From assembly GCA_035566435.1 (NCBI GenBank), contig DATMRF010000100.1, forward strand, positions 1-64,000: a stretch of 64,000 nt of DNA, read 5' to 3'. The stretch comes from DATMRF01 sp035566435. Its GTDB lineage: Bacteria > Verrucomicrobiota > Verrucomicrobiia > Limisphaerales > UBA8199. The first letter of the stretch is position 1, and the number at the start of each line of letters is the position of its first letter. Below are positions 1 through 7,775 of this stretch, in pieces. The position numbers and the translations under genes are program-made. A model generated the notes under the pieces. That model made no database searches, was not told the origin of the DNA, and saw only the letters and a program-made list of their open reading frames with translations.

Positions 1-1
1 C

Positions 2-505
2 ATCGTCGGCCACAGTTATGGCGGGTCCATAATCACCGAAGCCGGTAACGATCCGAAGGTTTCGGCACTGGTCTATATCGCCGCCTTCGCGCTCGATGAC
101 GGTGAGAGCTGTGCGTCGATCGAACAGGCCCTGCCGCAAGCCTCCAAGGCGTTCAAGCCGGACAGCAACGGCAACTGGTGGATAGAAAAGGACCAATTCG
201 CGGCCGACTTCGCGGCGGACGTTCCGCCGGCCGTGTCCCGCTTCATGGCCAAGTCGCAGGTGCCGATCTCCACCGACTCGTTCACCCACAAGGTCACGAC
301 GCCCGCCTGGAAGACCAAGCCCAGCTGGTACATGGTGGCCACCGCGGACCGGTCGATCAATCCGGACCAGGAGCGCATGATGGCGAAGCGCGCCCATGCC
401 AAGACGATCGAGGTGAATGCCAGCCATGTTGCCTACATGTCTCACCCGAAGGAAACAGCCAAGCTCATTGAAGAGGCTGCCACCTCTGCGCCCGTTAATC
501 ATTAA
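2..505 (+). CDS. Alpha/beta hydrolase, C-terminal part (cut by window start)
   Basis: The frame is open from the first bases and stops at 505, so only about the last 167 residues are present. It opens on the nucleophile elbow GHSYGG (GxSxG), the catalytic serine site of alpha/beta hydrolases. Near the end, ASHVAYMSHPKE supplies the expected catalytic histidine. The lid region between is hydrophilic, with no signal peptide or membrane segment visible. It resembles small cytoplasmic esterase/hydrolases of the pyrethroid-esterase-like type, but the substrate cannot be told from the sequence. The next frame holds a duplicated copy of its C-terminal end. The family call is firm, the reaction is not. 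Confidence 0.8.
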   Translation: MVGHSYGGSIITEAGNDPKVSALVYIAAFALDDGESCASIEQALPQASKAFKPDSNGNWWIEKDQFAADFAADVPPAVSRFMAKSQVPISTDSFTHKVTTPAWKTKPSWYMVATADRSINPDQERMMAKRAHAKTIEVNASHVAYMSHPKETAKLIEEAATSAPVNH

Positions 506-506
506 C

Positions 507-692
507 GACGTGAAGACGAAGCCCAGCCATTACGTTCTCGCCACCAAAGACCGCACCGTCCACCCCGACCTGCAACGCTTCGTGGCGAAGCGTATGCGCG
601 CTACCATCCAAGAGGTTGGCAGCAGCCACGTCCCCATGCTCTCCAACCCCAAGCTTGTCATCGATGTCATACGGGCGGCCGCAAATGCGTGA
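507..692 (+). pseudogene. Remnant of a second alpha/beta hydrolase (C-terminus only)
   Basis: Directly after the stop of the upstream hydrolase, another frame encodes about 61 residues that align with that protein's own C-terminus: KTKPSHYVLATKDRTVHP against KTKPSWYMVATADRSINP, and SSHVPMLSNPK against ASHVAYMSHPK. It has no plausible start, no nucleophile elbow and no N-terminal two thirds. This is best read as what is left of a tandem duplicate after deletion. The two tails differ at many positions, so the duplication is old. Confidence 0.65.
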
Positions 693-737
693 TCAGGCGG
701 TATCGACCAGAGTCCGGCCGCACAAGGATTCCTGATT

Positions 738-1418
738 ATGAAATTCACCTATTACGGGCATTCGTGCTTCTCTGTTTTGGCTGCTGGCAAGACGTTGTTG
801 TTCGACCCGTTCGTCAGCGCCAACCCATTAGCCCGCGCCGTTGATGTGGATCGAATCGACGCTAATTTCATTTTTGTTTCTCACGGTCATTTCGATCACA
901 CAACCGATGTAGCGCGCATCGCCAGGCGAACCGGTGCAAAAGTTCTGGGGAATTGGGAATTATTTGACTGGTTCAAGAAATGCGGGCTGGAAAACGCGCA
1001 TCCCATCAATCCAGGCGGACAGTTCACTTTTGATTTCGGAACGGTAAAGAGCTTTGCCGCACAACATTCTAGCAGCCTGCCCGACGGCGCTTACGGCGGT
1101 GTCGCCTGCGGGTTTGCATTTCAAACCCCAGATGGCGCCTTCTACTACAGCGGAGATACGGCTCTCACCATGGACATGCAATTGGTCCGTGAATGGGCAA
1201 CGCTGGAGTTCGCAGTCTTCCCGGTAGGCGATGGCTTGACCATGGGCGTGATGGATGCAATCAAAGCAGCGAGGTCGGTGGGCGTGAACAAAGTGGTTGG
1301 CGTCCATTACGACACGTTCGATTTCATAAGAATTGACCACAGCGCAGCGGTTAAAGCTTTCGACGAAGCGGGCATGAAGCTCCAGTTGCTGGATATCGGC
1401 AGCGTCATCGAAATCTGA
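738..1418 (+). CDS. Metal-dependent hydrolase, MBL fold (UPF0173/UlaG-like)
   Basis: A 226-residue metallo-beta-lactamase-fold hydrolase of normal length for the UPF0173 group. It starts MKFTYYGHSCF, as that group does. The metal-binding motif SHGHFDH (HxHxDH) sits near residue 50, further metal ligands are likely at AAQHSS and YSGDTA, and VGVHYDTF lies near the C-terminus. The protein has no signal peptide and should be cytoplasmic. An AAGGA ribosome site precedes the ATG. It is co-oriented with the NTF2-like gene 23 bases downstream and probably shares a transcript with it. The substrate is unknown for most of the family. Confidence 0.85.
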   Translation: MKFTYYGHSCFSVLAAGKTLLFDPFVSANPLARAVDVDRIDANFIFVSHGHFDHTTDVARIARRTGAKVLGNWELFDWFKKCGLENAHPINPGGQFTFDFGTVKSFAAQHSSSLPDGAYGGVACGFAFQTPDGAFYYSGDTALTMDMQLVREWATLEFAVFPVGDGLTMGVMDAIKAARSVGVNKVVGVHYDTFDFIRIDHSAAVKAFDEAGMKLQLLDIGSVIEI

Positions 1419-1441
1419 ACCCCTAGTTAGAGGTTGAAGCC

Positions 1442-1945
1442 ATGAGATCCACACAGGAAGCCAACAAAGCTTTGGTAATCGAGGCATTCGACACTCTGTT
1501 CAATAAACGGGACTACGCGGCCGCTGAAAAGTTTTGGTCGCCAAAATATATCCAGCACAGCGCGCATATAGAACCCGGGAGAGAAGGGCTTTTTAATCTC
1601 ATCAGGAAACTTCCCGCCACACTCAGCTGGACGCACGGCATCATTCTAGCCGAAGGCGATTTTGTCATCGTCCACAGTCGTTATTCAGGTCATGGCTTGC
1701 CTGCTCCGTGGATTGTGGCCGACATAGTGAGAATAGAAAATGGAATTTTGGCCGAACACTGGGATGTCATCCAGGACGAAGCCACGAAAGAACAATCAAA
1801 GAGCGGTTTGCCCATGTTTGGCACTTCATTCGATACATCAGAGCATCAACCCGCTGCCGTGCCGCTGGCGATAATGGAAGCGCGAACGATCGTGGCGCCG
1901 CTGTATGACGCGCTGAACCAACCGAGCAAGAAGGATGTGGCATAG
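1442..1945 (+). CDS. NTF2-like / SnoaL-like protein
   Basis: A 167-residue single-domain protein of the nuclear-transport-factor-2-like superfamily, with the features EAFDTLFNKRDYAAAEKFW, QHSAHIEPGREGLF and HWDVIQDEAT. Family members are cone-shaped small-molecule binding folds that may be isomerases, cyclases or simple binding proteins. The reaction here cannot be inferred. An AGAGG site precedes the ATG. A closely related copy carrying two stop codons lies at 9852-10274, also next to an old-yellow-enzyme gene, so the NTF2 and reductase genes were duplicated together. A role in the oxidoreductase island is therefore likely. Confidence 0.8.
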   Translation: MRSTQEANKALVIEAFDTLFNKRDYAAAEKFWSPKYIQHSAHIEPGREGLFNLIRKLPATLSWTHGIILAEGDFVIVHSRYSGHGLPAPWIVADIVRIENGILAEHWDVIQDEATKEQSKSGLPMFGTSFDTSEHQPAAVPLAIMEARTIVAPLYDALNQPSKKDVA

Positions 1946-2143
1946 CCCCCATGCACGAAGGAGGCCCATTCGCGGCGAACGCTGAGACCTTGCCCACCAT
2001 TGAGTATGTCCGCTGGAGCACTTCACGTTTGCACTGCTCAACCGGGTCTTGCCGATCCTCGTCCCCTGCGAGGATTACAGTTGGGACGGCAATCTTTCCA
2101 CCTGTTGGCCGCCCGCACCGCGGAATGCTTCACCCCGCAAACG

Positions 2144-2485
2144 CTAGCGTTTGGATTCGTTGGCCTCGCTTGCGTAAGCGTGAAGAATCCCCGCAACCAT
2201 TGGCCCGAACTTTTTCTTCAACTCTGCGCATCGCGTCGAGTTCTTAAGTTCAACGCCTTTGCGTTCGCTACGAATCAGGCCGGCTTCCCGAAGAATCCTG
2301 AAATGTTGCGACAGGGTGGATTTGGGAAGCTTCAAGTTGCCATTGGACAAGAAGGCGGAGCAGTTCATGGCGCAGTCAGCCTGGGCCAGATCTGCGTAAA
2401 TGCGAGCCCGGACCGGGTCGGAGAGGGCGTACAGGATGCCCTGCACGGATATTCCTTTCAGAGACGGATGATAAAGTGGCCGCAT
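2144..2485 (-). CDS. ArsR-family winged-helix transcriptional regulator
   Basis: 113 residues with a winged helix-turn-helix: ALSDPVRARIYADLAQ, then the recognition helix KSTLSQHFRILREAGLI, then the wing SERKGVELKN. This is the usual ArsR/SmtB layout. The metal-binding ELCV-type motif is absent. Two cysteines (DCAMNC) lie before the recognition helix, so thiol or small-ligand sensing is more likely than classic arsenite sensing; that is inference. It diverges from the old-yellow-enzyme gene, and an inverted repeat overlapping a promoter lies between them. It probably represses that reductase, and perhaps the whole island. Confidence 0.85.
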   Translation of the reverse strand: MRPLYHPSLKGISVQGILYALSDPVRARIYADLAQADCAMNCSAFLSNGNLKLPKSTLSQHFRILREAGLIRSERKGVELKNSTRCAELKKKFGPMVAGILHAYASEANESKR

Positions 2486-2504
2486 AAAAAAACACTAGCA
2501 CCAT

Positions 2505-2542
2505 TTGACAAGATAGTCCAGTTGTTCAATAGTACTGAACAA
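2505..2542 (+). promoter_or_regulatory. Promoter with overlapping operator for the reductase operon
   Basis: TTGACA at 2505-2510 and AATAGT at 2528-2533 are 17 bases apart, the optimal spacing for a sigma-70-type promoter reading towards the reductase gene. A perfect inverted repeat TTGTTCA-N7-TGAACAA (2522-2542) covers the -10 element. It lies between the divergent ArsR-type regulator and the reductase, so it is the natural operator for that regulator. Binding is not shown. Confidence 0.6.
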
Positions 2543-2585
2543 TAGAACTGATGTGCTGGTTAAAACAATTGATTCAATCGCAACC

Positions 2586-2678
2586 ATGACGAAAAATATC
2601 CAAACGTTGGCAGGAACCACTGCGGGCAGGTTGAATGGCAAGGTCGCGGTCATCCGGGGCGACACTGAAGGAATATCC
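2586..2678 (+). pseudogene. N-terminal fragment of a short-chain dehydrogenase
   Basis: Upstream of the reductase start and in frame with it is an ATG followed by about 31 codons reading RLNGKVAVIRGDTEGI. This matches the N-terminal nucleotide-binding signature of SDR enzymes (GKVAVITGGTxGIG) with two glycine/threonine positions mutated. The rest of the SDR is absent and the frame runs into the reductase. It is best read as a deletion scar that joined an SDR start to the reductase region. It could add an N-terminal extension if translation began here, but a better ribosome site lies at the reductase ATG. Confidence 0.55.
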
Positions 2679-3836
2679 ATGTCCAAACTTTTCACGTCCG
2701 TCCAGGTTGGCCCCATGGTCTTGTCCCATCGCGTAGTAATGGCTCCGCTTACACGCATGCGCTCCGAACAGCCTGGTGATGTTCCTGGCGACATCATGGT
2801 TGAATATTACGCGCAGCGCGCTTCGGAAGGCGGTCTTATCATTTCTGAAGCGACGCCAGTCGCGCTGACCGGTCGTGGCTATCTCGGCGCGCCCGGCATT
2901 TATAGCGATGCACAAATCGCTGGCTGGAAAAAAATCACCGATGCCGTGCATGCCAATGGCGGCAAGATGTTCATGCAATTATGGCACGTCGGTCGCACTT
3001 CGCATGTCGATCTTACGGGTGGTCCGGCACCAGTGTCAGCCTCTGTCGTACCTTATGAGGGCGTCGCCTTTACACACAACGGGTGGGTTCCTGTGTCGCC
3101 GAACCGTGCGCTTGATATCGAGGAAATACCCGGAATTGTCGAAGAATTCCGCAAGGGCGCGGAGCGCGCTAAAGCGGCCGGATTTGACGGTGTCGAATTG
3201 CATGGTGCCAACGGCTATTTGATCGATCAATTCCTGCAGGACGGCACCAACAAGCGCGCCGACAGCTATGGGGGTTCGCCAGAAAACCGCGCTCGTTTGC
3301 TGATGGAGATTGCTCATGCCGTCGCCTCGGTGTGGGGGTACAATCGCGTCGCCGTGCGGATTGCTCCGAGCGGAAAATGGAACGGGATGTCGGACAGCAA
3401 CCCCGCCGCGACATTCGATTATGCCGCCAAAGCGCTGGCTCCCCTCGGCCTCGCTTATCTGCACATCGTCGAGCCGCGCGTTATTGGCAGTCAAGAAAAA
3501 GCTGACGGCTTGCCGCCTGTTGCGGCGGTTAATTTGCGTCAATTCTTCAAGGGAACGATCATGGCAGCCGGAGGGTTCAACCCCAAAGACGCCGAAGAAA
3601 TCGTTACCAAAGGCGATGCTGACCTGGTGGCGTTCGGGCGTCATTTTATCGCGAATCCTGATCTGCCCGAGCGCATCAGGCTCGGGCTGCCGCTGAATCC
3701 ATATGACCGCAGCACTTTCTACGGGGGCAACGCTCATGGATATACGGACTATCCTTTCTACGAAAAAAGAAATCGCAACAGGCAGCCTGAAGCCGATGCC
3801 TTTTTGGTCCCGGGCCGAGCGCCTTTTAACCCCTAA
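2679..3836 (+). CDS. Old yellow enzyme family alkene reductase (NemA-like)
   Basis: 385 residues, normal length for the NemA/OYE family of FMN-dependent, NAD(P)H-using reductases of activated C=C bonds (enones, maleimides, nitro-esters). The N-terminus has VVMAPLTRMRS. The active-site pair of the HxxN type is in ELHGANGYLIDQFL (about residue 175), followed by RADSYGGSPENR, the usual proton-donor and phosphate region. The C-terminal FMN-binding strand is VAFGRHFIANPDLPERI. The ATG at 2679 is chosen because AAGGA precedes it by a good distance; an upstream in-frame ATG at 2586 belongs to an SDR remnant. It is transcribed away from the ArsR-type regulator. A deleted paralogue lies at 10298. Confidence 0.9.
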   Translation: MSKLFTSVQVGPMVLSHRVVMAPLTRMRSEQPGDVPGDIMVEYYAQRASEGGLIISEATPVALTGRGYLGAPGIYSDAQIAGWKKITDAVHANGGKMFMQLWHVGRTSHVDLTGGPAPVSASVVPYEGVAFTHNGWVPVSPNRALDIEEIPGIVEEFRKGAERAKAAGFDGVELHGANGYLIDQFLQDGTNKRADSYGGSPENRARLLMEIAHAVASVWGYNRVAVRIAPSGKWNGMSDSNPAATFDYAAKALAPLGLAYLHIVEPRVIGSQEKADGLPPVAAVNLRQFFKGTIMAAGGFNPKDAEEIVTKGDADLVAFGRHFIANPDLPERIRLGLPLNPYDRSTFYGGNAHGYTDYPFYEKRNRNRQPEADAFLVPGRAPFNP

Positions 3837-3856
3837 AACTCCAAAACTGTAAAATT

Positions 3857-4315
3857 ATGAAAACTCAAACTTCTTTTATTGATCTGACGGAACGCCCGCC
3901 CCGGAGCTTTCGGGTTCGTCTGGGCAACTACGTCATTCTGGCACGGATGCTTGACAAGGGCCGAGCGACCCTCGCCAAGAAAAACGGCGAATACAATTAT
4001 AATTCCGGCACTGACCAGCACCTGGTCAGGTTCCTGGGTTTTGATCCCAAAGCCCTTTTGAAGGAGCTGGCCACCGGCAAAGGCGACGGCGAAATCCTTG
4101 AATGGGTCCAGTCCCATTCCAAAACGCCGCGCGCGCCTTGGGAAATGGAAGCATGGTCTGCTTTCATGGAAAAACGCGGTCCGGACAGCGACGCCGAAAC
4201 GCTCGAACTTTTTGCCGAATATGTCGGGAAATTCAGCAAGACCCGCGAGGACATCAAAACATGGTTTGAAGCCATCGAACTGGACGACTATGTCAGTTTC
4301 GGAGGAAAAGCGTAA
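3857..4315 (+). CDS. DUF5069 domain-containing protein
   Basis: 152 residues matching the DUF5069 family, common in Verrucomicrobiota: DLTERPPRSFRVRLGNYVILARMLDKGRA at the N-terminus, then a charged helical body ending in FEAIELDDYVSFGGKA. It is cytoplasmic, with no catalytic motif recognised. It sits 20 bases after the reductase stop and so is probably in the same operon. Function unknown. Confidence 0.8.
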   Translation: MKTQTSFIDLTERPPRSFRVRLGNYVILARMLDKGRATLAKKNGEYNYNSGTDQHLVRFLGFDPKALLKELATGKGDGEILEWVQSHSKTPRAPWEMEAWSAFMEKRGPDSDAETLELFAEYVGKFSKTREDIKTWFEAIELDDYVSFGGKA

Positions 4316-4375
4316 ATCTCACATCCACACAAACAACGACGAACAAAGACGGAAAAACAAAAAAGGACAAAGCAT

Positions 4376-5347
4376 ATGCGTGCAATGAGAGCGGAACAAT
4401 TTAATGGTTATAACGAGTTGAAGCTGGTCAATCTTCCGAAACCAGCGGTCACAGACGGGAAAGTGCTGGTGCGAATCACTGCGGCCGGCGTGACGCCCCT
4501 GGACTATACGATTGTCTCCGGCAAGTTTCACGGCTCGAAGGCGCCGTTAGTCCTGGGCAACGAAGGAGCGGGCGTGGTGGAGGAGGGAGGCGGAGCGGAC
4601 TTTCCCGCCGGCTCGCGCGTGATGTTCTTCGGCGCCTATGGCGCTTTTGAGGATGGAACCTACAGCGAGTGGGTTGCCGTGCGGAAGCAAGACCTTTGCC
4701 TGATTCCTGACGGTGTCGACGACGCAAGTGCCGCAGGTATTCCGGTCGCGTACCTCACGGCGCAGGTGGGTCTTACCCGGGCCGGTTTTCGGGCAGGCAA
4801 GACCGTTCTGGCACCGGCAATCGGAGGATCGATAGGCAACGCAGTGACGCAATTGGCGCGCGCCCTGGGCGCAAAACACGCCATGTCAAGCACGACCAAT
4901 CATGCGAAGGCCGAGCAGGCGAAGGCGCTCGGATTTAATGAAGTCATCGATACCTCCTTGGAGAAGCTGGCTGACGGCGTGCGTCGTATCACGGGCGGTT
5001 ACGGCGCAGACATTGTCATCGACGGAATCGGTGGTGAAGTCTTGAGCGAGGCGCTCGGAGCGCTTGCCTTGGACGGAAGCCTCACAACACTAGGGTATTC
5101 CGCAAGCCGTAAGACAACCATTGACGTGACAGATCTCATTGTGCCCCAGGCCTGTATCCGTGGTCTCAACATGTTCGCTCAGCCGCAGGCGGCCGTTACG
5201 GACGCTTGGAACGTTATCGTCTCACTTCTTAAATCCGGTGCGATCAAACCGATCGTGGCTAAGACCTTCCCACTGGCCGAAGCGGCTGATGCTCTGCGTT
5301 ACCTGATCGACGGCCGCCCCTTCGGCAGGGTCGTCCTGACAATCTAA
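4376..5347 (+). CDS. Zinc-independent quinone oxidoreductase, MDR family
   Basis: 323 residues of the medium-chain dehydrogenase/reductase superfamily, NADPH:quinone oxidoreductase branch. It has the N-terminal GroES-like part (VRITAAGVTPLDYTIVSG, NEGAGVVEEGG), then a Rossmann domain with APAIGGSIGNAVTQLARALGAK and the family's GGYGADIVIDGIGGEVL. The cysteine and histidine ligands for catalytic and structural zinc are missing, as expected in this branch. AAAGGA precedes the ATG at 4376; a second ATG lies nine bases on. It likely reduces quinones or enals, which fits the neighbouring old yellow enzyme. Confidence 0.85.
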   Translation: MRAMRAEQFNGYNELKLVNLPKPAVTDGKVLVRITAAGVTPLDYTIVSGKFHGSKAPLVLGNEGAGVVEEGGGADFPAGSRVMFFGAYGAFEDGTYSEWVAVRKQDLCLIPDGVDDASAAGIPVAYLTAQVGLTRAGFRAGKTVLAPAIGGSIGNAVTQLARALGAKHAMSSTTNHAKAEQAKALGFNEVIDTSLEKLADGVRRITGGYGADIVIDGIGGEVLSEALGALALDGSLTTLGYSASRKTTIDVTDLIVPQACIRGLNMFAQPQAAVTDAWNVIVSLLKSGAIKPIVAKTFPLAEAADALRYLIDGRPFGRVVLTI

Positions 5348-5450
5348 CATGCCCTGATGGTAGGAGAGGAAAATGGAATCGGTTCATTATCGGATTATAT
5401 CCGTTGATGGCGGCAGCAAGACAACAGAAAGCAAAGAAAGAACGAAATAT

Positions 5451-6206
5451 ATGAACAATAACAATGGACAAAAATTGGCAGGCAAGGTCGCAGTGGTCAC
5501 AGGCGGTTCGCGAGGGATTGGCGCGGCGATTACAAAGAGGCTGGCAGCCGACGGGGCCAGCGTTGCGTTTACTTACACCAAGGGAGCAGATGCGGCTGCT
5601 TCGGTCGTGAAGGAGATCGAACGCCTCGGCGGAAAGGCAATTGCGATTCAGGCAGATGCCGCTGATGCGGACGTCGTCAAGGCTGCGGTCGAAAAGGCCG
5701 TCGCGACCTTTGGCCAGCTGGATATTCTTGTAAACAATGCCGGCACGGCCATCCCCAAACCGTTCGAGGAGACGACCCTGGAGGAGATGGATCGCGTGAT
5801 CGATATCAACATCCGCGGCGTGTACGTCGCGACGCACGCGGCGCTGAAGCACCTGAAGAGTGGTGGCCGCATCATCATGATCGGTTCGGCCGTGGGTGAG
5901 CGTGTTGCGGCGCCAGGGTTGGTGCCTTATGCGGGCACGAAGGGCGCCGTCAAGATGTTCACCCAGGCGCTGGCCCGGGAAATCGGCAGCCGGGGTATCA
6001 CCGTCAATAACGTGCAACCGGGGCCGATTGACACGGAATTGAATCCTGCCACGGGCGATTGGGCGACGCCCCAAAAGGCCGCCACGGCGCTCAACCGTTA
6101 TGGCCGCCCGGACGAGATCGCCGCGATGGTGGCATTCGTTGCTGGACCCGAAGCGTCTTATGTCACCGGCGCGAATCTCACAGTCGATGGCGGCATGAAT
6201 GCCTAA
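5451..6206 (+). CDS. SDR family oxidoreductase (3-oxoacyl-ACP reductase-like)
   Basis: 251 residues from the ATG before NNNNGQKLAGKVAVVTGG. It is a classical SDR: TGGSRGIG cofactor loop, NNAG at strand 4, catalytic serine in MIGSAVG, YAGTK (YxxxK) active site and a C-terminal TGANLTVDGG. An upstream in-frame ATG at 5373 would add 26 unlike residues and is not preferred. The substrate is a carbonyl/alcohol pair that cannot be specified. It is the first of four SDR genes in this island. Confidence 0.9.
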   Translation: MNNNNGQKLAGKVAVVTGGSRGIGAAITKRLAADGASVAFTYTKGADAAASVVKEIERLGGKAIAIQADAADADVVKAAVEKAVATFGQLDILVNNAGTAIPKPFEETTLEEMDRVIDINIRGVYVATHAALKHLKSGGRIIMIGSAVGERVAAPGLVPYAGTKGAVKMFTQALAREIGSRGITVNNVQPGPIDTELNPATGDWATPQKAATALNRYGRPDEIAAMVAFVAGPEASYVTGANLTVDGGMNA

Positions 6207-6218
6207 GTTCCACCCAGC

Positions 6219-6998
6219 ATGAACAGGATCGACAAGGCAAAATTTGGACCCTGGGCTATTGTAACGGGAGCCTCCTCGGGGATCGGAAAAGAATTTTCAA
6301 GGCAACTTGCCGCGAGCGGCTTGAACATCGTGTTAGTCGCCAGAAGGCTCGAACTGCTTAAGGAGCTGGGACAGAATCTCGAGAAAGAGTTTGGCGTACA
6401 CTGCCGAGCGGTTCAAGTGGATCTCAGCGATGAAGACTTTATCGGTACGATCAAAGAAGCTACGCAGGATCTCGATATCGGTCTTATCGTCTCAAATGCT
6501 GGCACCGGAAATCCCGGATCGTTTATCAAAAAGAATCGAGATGATTTACTAATAGATGTGAGACTCAGTGTGACGGCCCACCTGGAGTTGTGTCACCACT
6601 TCGCGCCTGTCCTCGTGAAGCGCGGACACGGCGGGATTTTGCTCGTCGGGGCGATGGGGGCGAGCCACGGGGTTCCCTATATGGCGAATAGCGGTGCGGC
6701 TAAGGCGTATGTTTCGGCGTTAGGCCAAGCACTTCACTTCGAATTGAAAGACCAGGGAGTTCATGTGACGGTTTTGACTCCCGGCTTTATAGATACCCCC
6801 GTAATTCCCAAGCTCCTCGAAGATCCTGGAGCGCTCCCAATGAAGCCGATGTCCGCCGAAAGATGCGTGACAGAGGGGCTCGAAGCGCTGCGAGCCAATC
6901 GCGCTGTATACATTCCAGGCCTACTCAATCGAATCATGAATCGCCTCGTTCCTACGTCGGTTGCTCAAAATATGGAGGCAGGAATGCTGAAAAAGTAG
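6219..6998 (+). CDS. SDR-fold protein lacking the catalytic Ser and Tyr
   Basis: 259 residues with a clear SDR fold: AIVTGASSGIG cofactor loop (residues 14-23) and a SNAG motif (about 92). The active-site region reads LLVGAMGASHGVPYMANSGAAKAY. Aligned with relatives ending NYAATKAY, the YxxxK tyrosine is Ser158 (only Lys162 is kept) and the catalytic serine 13 residues earlier is Ala145. A conventional proton relay is therefore missing, so the protein may bind cofactor or ligand without reducing it, or use another mechanism. It begins 12 bases after the previous SDR gene, in the same operon. Confidence 0.8.
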   Translation: MNRIDKAKFGPWAIVTGASSGIGKEFSRQLAASGLNIVLVARRLELLKELGQNLEKEFGVHCRAVQVDLSDEDFIGTIKEATQDLDIGLIVSNAGTGNPGSFIKKNRDDLLIDVRLSVTAHLELCHHFAPVLVKRGHGGILLVGAMGASHGVPYMANSGAAKAYVSALGQALHFELKDQGVHVTVLTPGFIDTPVIPKLLEDPGALPMKPMSAERCVTEGLEALRANRAVYIPGLLNRIMNRLVPTSVAQNMEAGMLKK

Positions 6999-7015
6999 CC
7001 TCTACGAAAGAACAT

Positions 7016-7762
7016 ATGAATACAAAAGTCGTTCTGATTACTGGCGCTCTCACGGGTATTGGGCGCGCCACTGCCATCGCCTTTGCGCGAGAGGGCGCTC
7101 ACGTCGTTGTCTGCGGGCGACGTGACGACGCTGGCAATGCCTTGGCCACCGAATTGCGCGCGCTCGGCGTGGAGGCTGAATACATCCGCGCCGACGTGCG
7201 CCGCGAGGACGATGTGCGCGGTCTGGTTGATAGGACGGTCAAGCGGTTTGGCGACCTGGACGTAGCCGTCAACAACGCTGGTACCGAAGGCAAGCCTGGC
7301 CCTGTAACTGAGCAGTCCGCTGAGACTTACGCGACCACCTTCGATACCAACGTGCTGGGCACCTTGTTGAGCCTGAAGCATGAGCTGCGCGTGATGTTAC
7401 CTCAGCGGCACGGCAGCATCGTCAACGTGTCGTCCACCTTCGGCCGCGCAGGTGGGGCGGGCGCGTCCGTTTACGTCGCTAGCAAACACGCGGTCGAGGG
7501 TTTGACCAAGGCGGCTGCGCTGGAGGTAGCCGGATTAGGCGTGCGGGTCAACGTAGTTGCCCCTGGCCCTATCGAGACTGGGATGCTGAACCGCTTCACC
7601 GGCAATGAGGAGAAGAAGGCGGCATTGGTTTCTCGGGTCCCGCTTAAACGTGTAGGTCTGCCCGAAGAGATTGCCCAGGCCATTGTTTTTCTCGCTTCCG
7701 ACAAGGCCGCCTTCATCACAGGCGCGTCCATCGCTGTCGATGGCGGCAAATTGGCCGGCTAA
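7016..7762 (+). CDS. SDR family oxidoreductase
   Basis: 248 residues from ATG 7016. It is a complete classical SDR: LITGALTGIG cofactor loop, NNAG, catalytic serine in NVSSTFG, YVASK (YxxxK) and C-terminal ITGASIAVDGG. It resembles glucose-1-dehydrogenase/levodione-reductase-type SDRs, but the substrate is open. The frame is open well upstream into the preceding gene, but that stretch is not SDR-like. It lies 17 bases after the previous stop and is followed 13 bases later by the MFS gene. Confidence 0.9.
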   Translation: MNTKVVLITGALTGIGRATAIAFAREGAHVVVCGRRDDAGNALATELRALGVEAEYIRADVRREDDVRGLVDRTVKRFGDLDVAVNNAGTEGKPGPVTEQSAETYATTFDTNVLGTLLSLKHELRVMLPQRHGSIVNVSSTFGRAGGAGASVYVASKHAVEGLTKAAALEVAGLGVRVNVVAPGPIETGMLNRFTGNEEKKAALVSRVPLKRVGLPEEIAQAIVFLASDKAAFITGASIAVDGGKLAG

Positions 7763-7775
7763 TTCGAGGGGCCAG

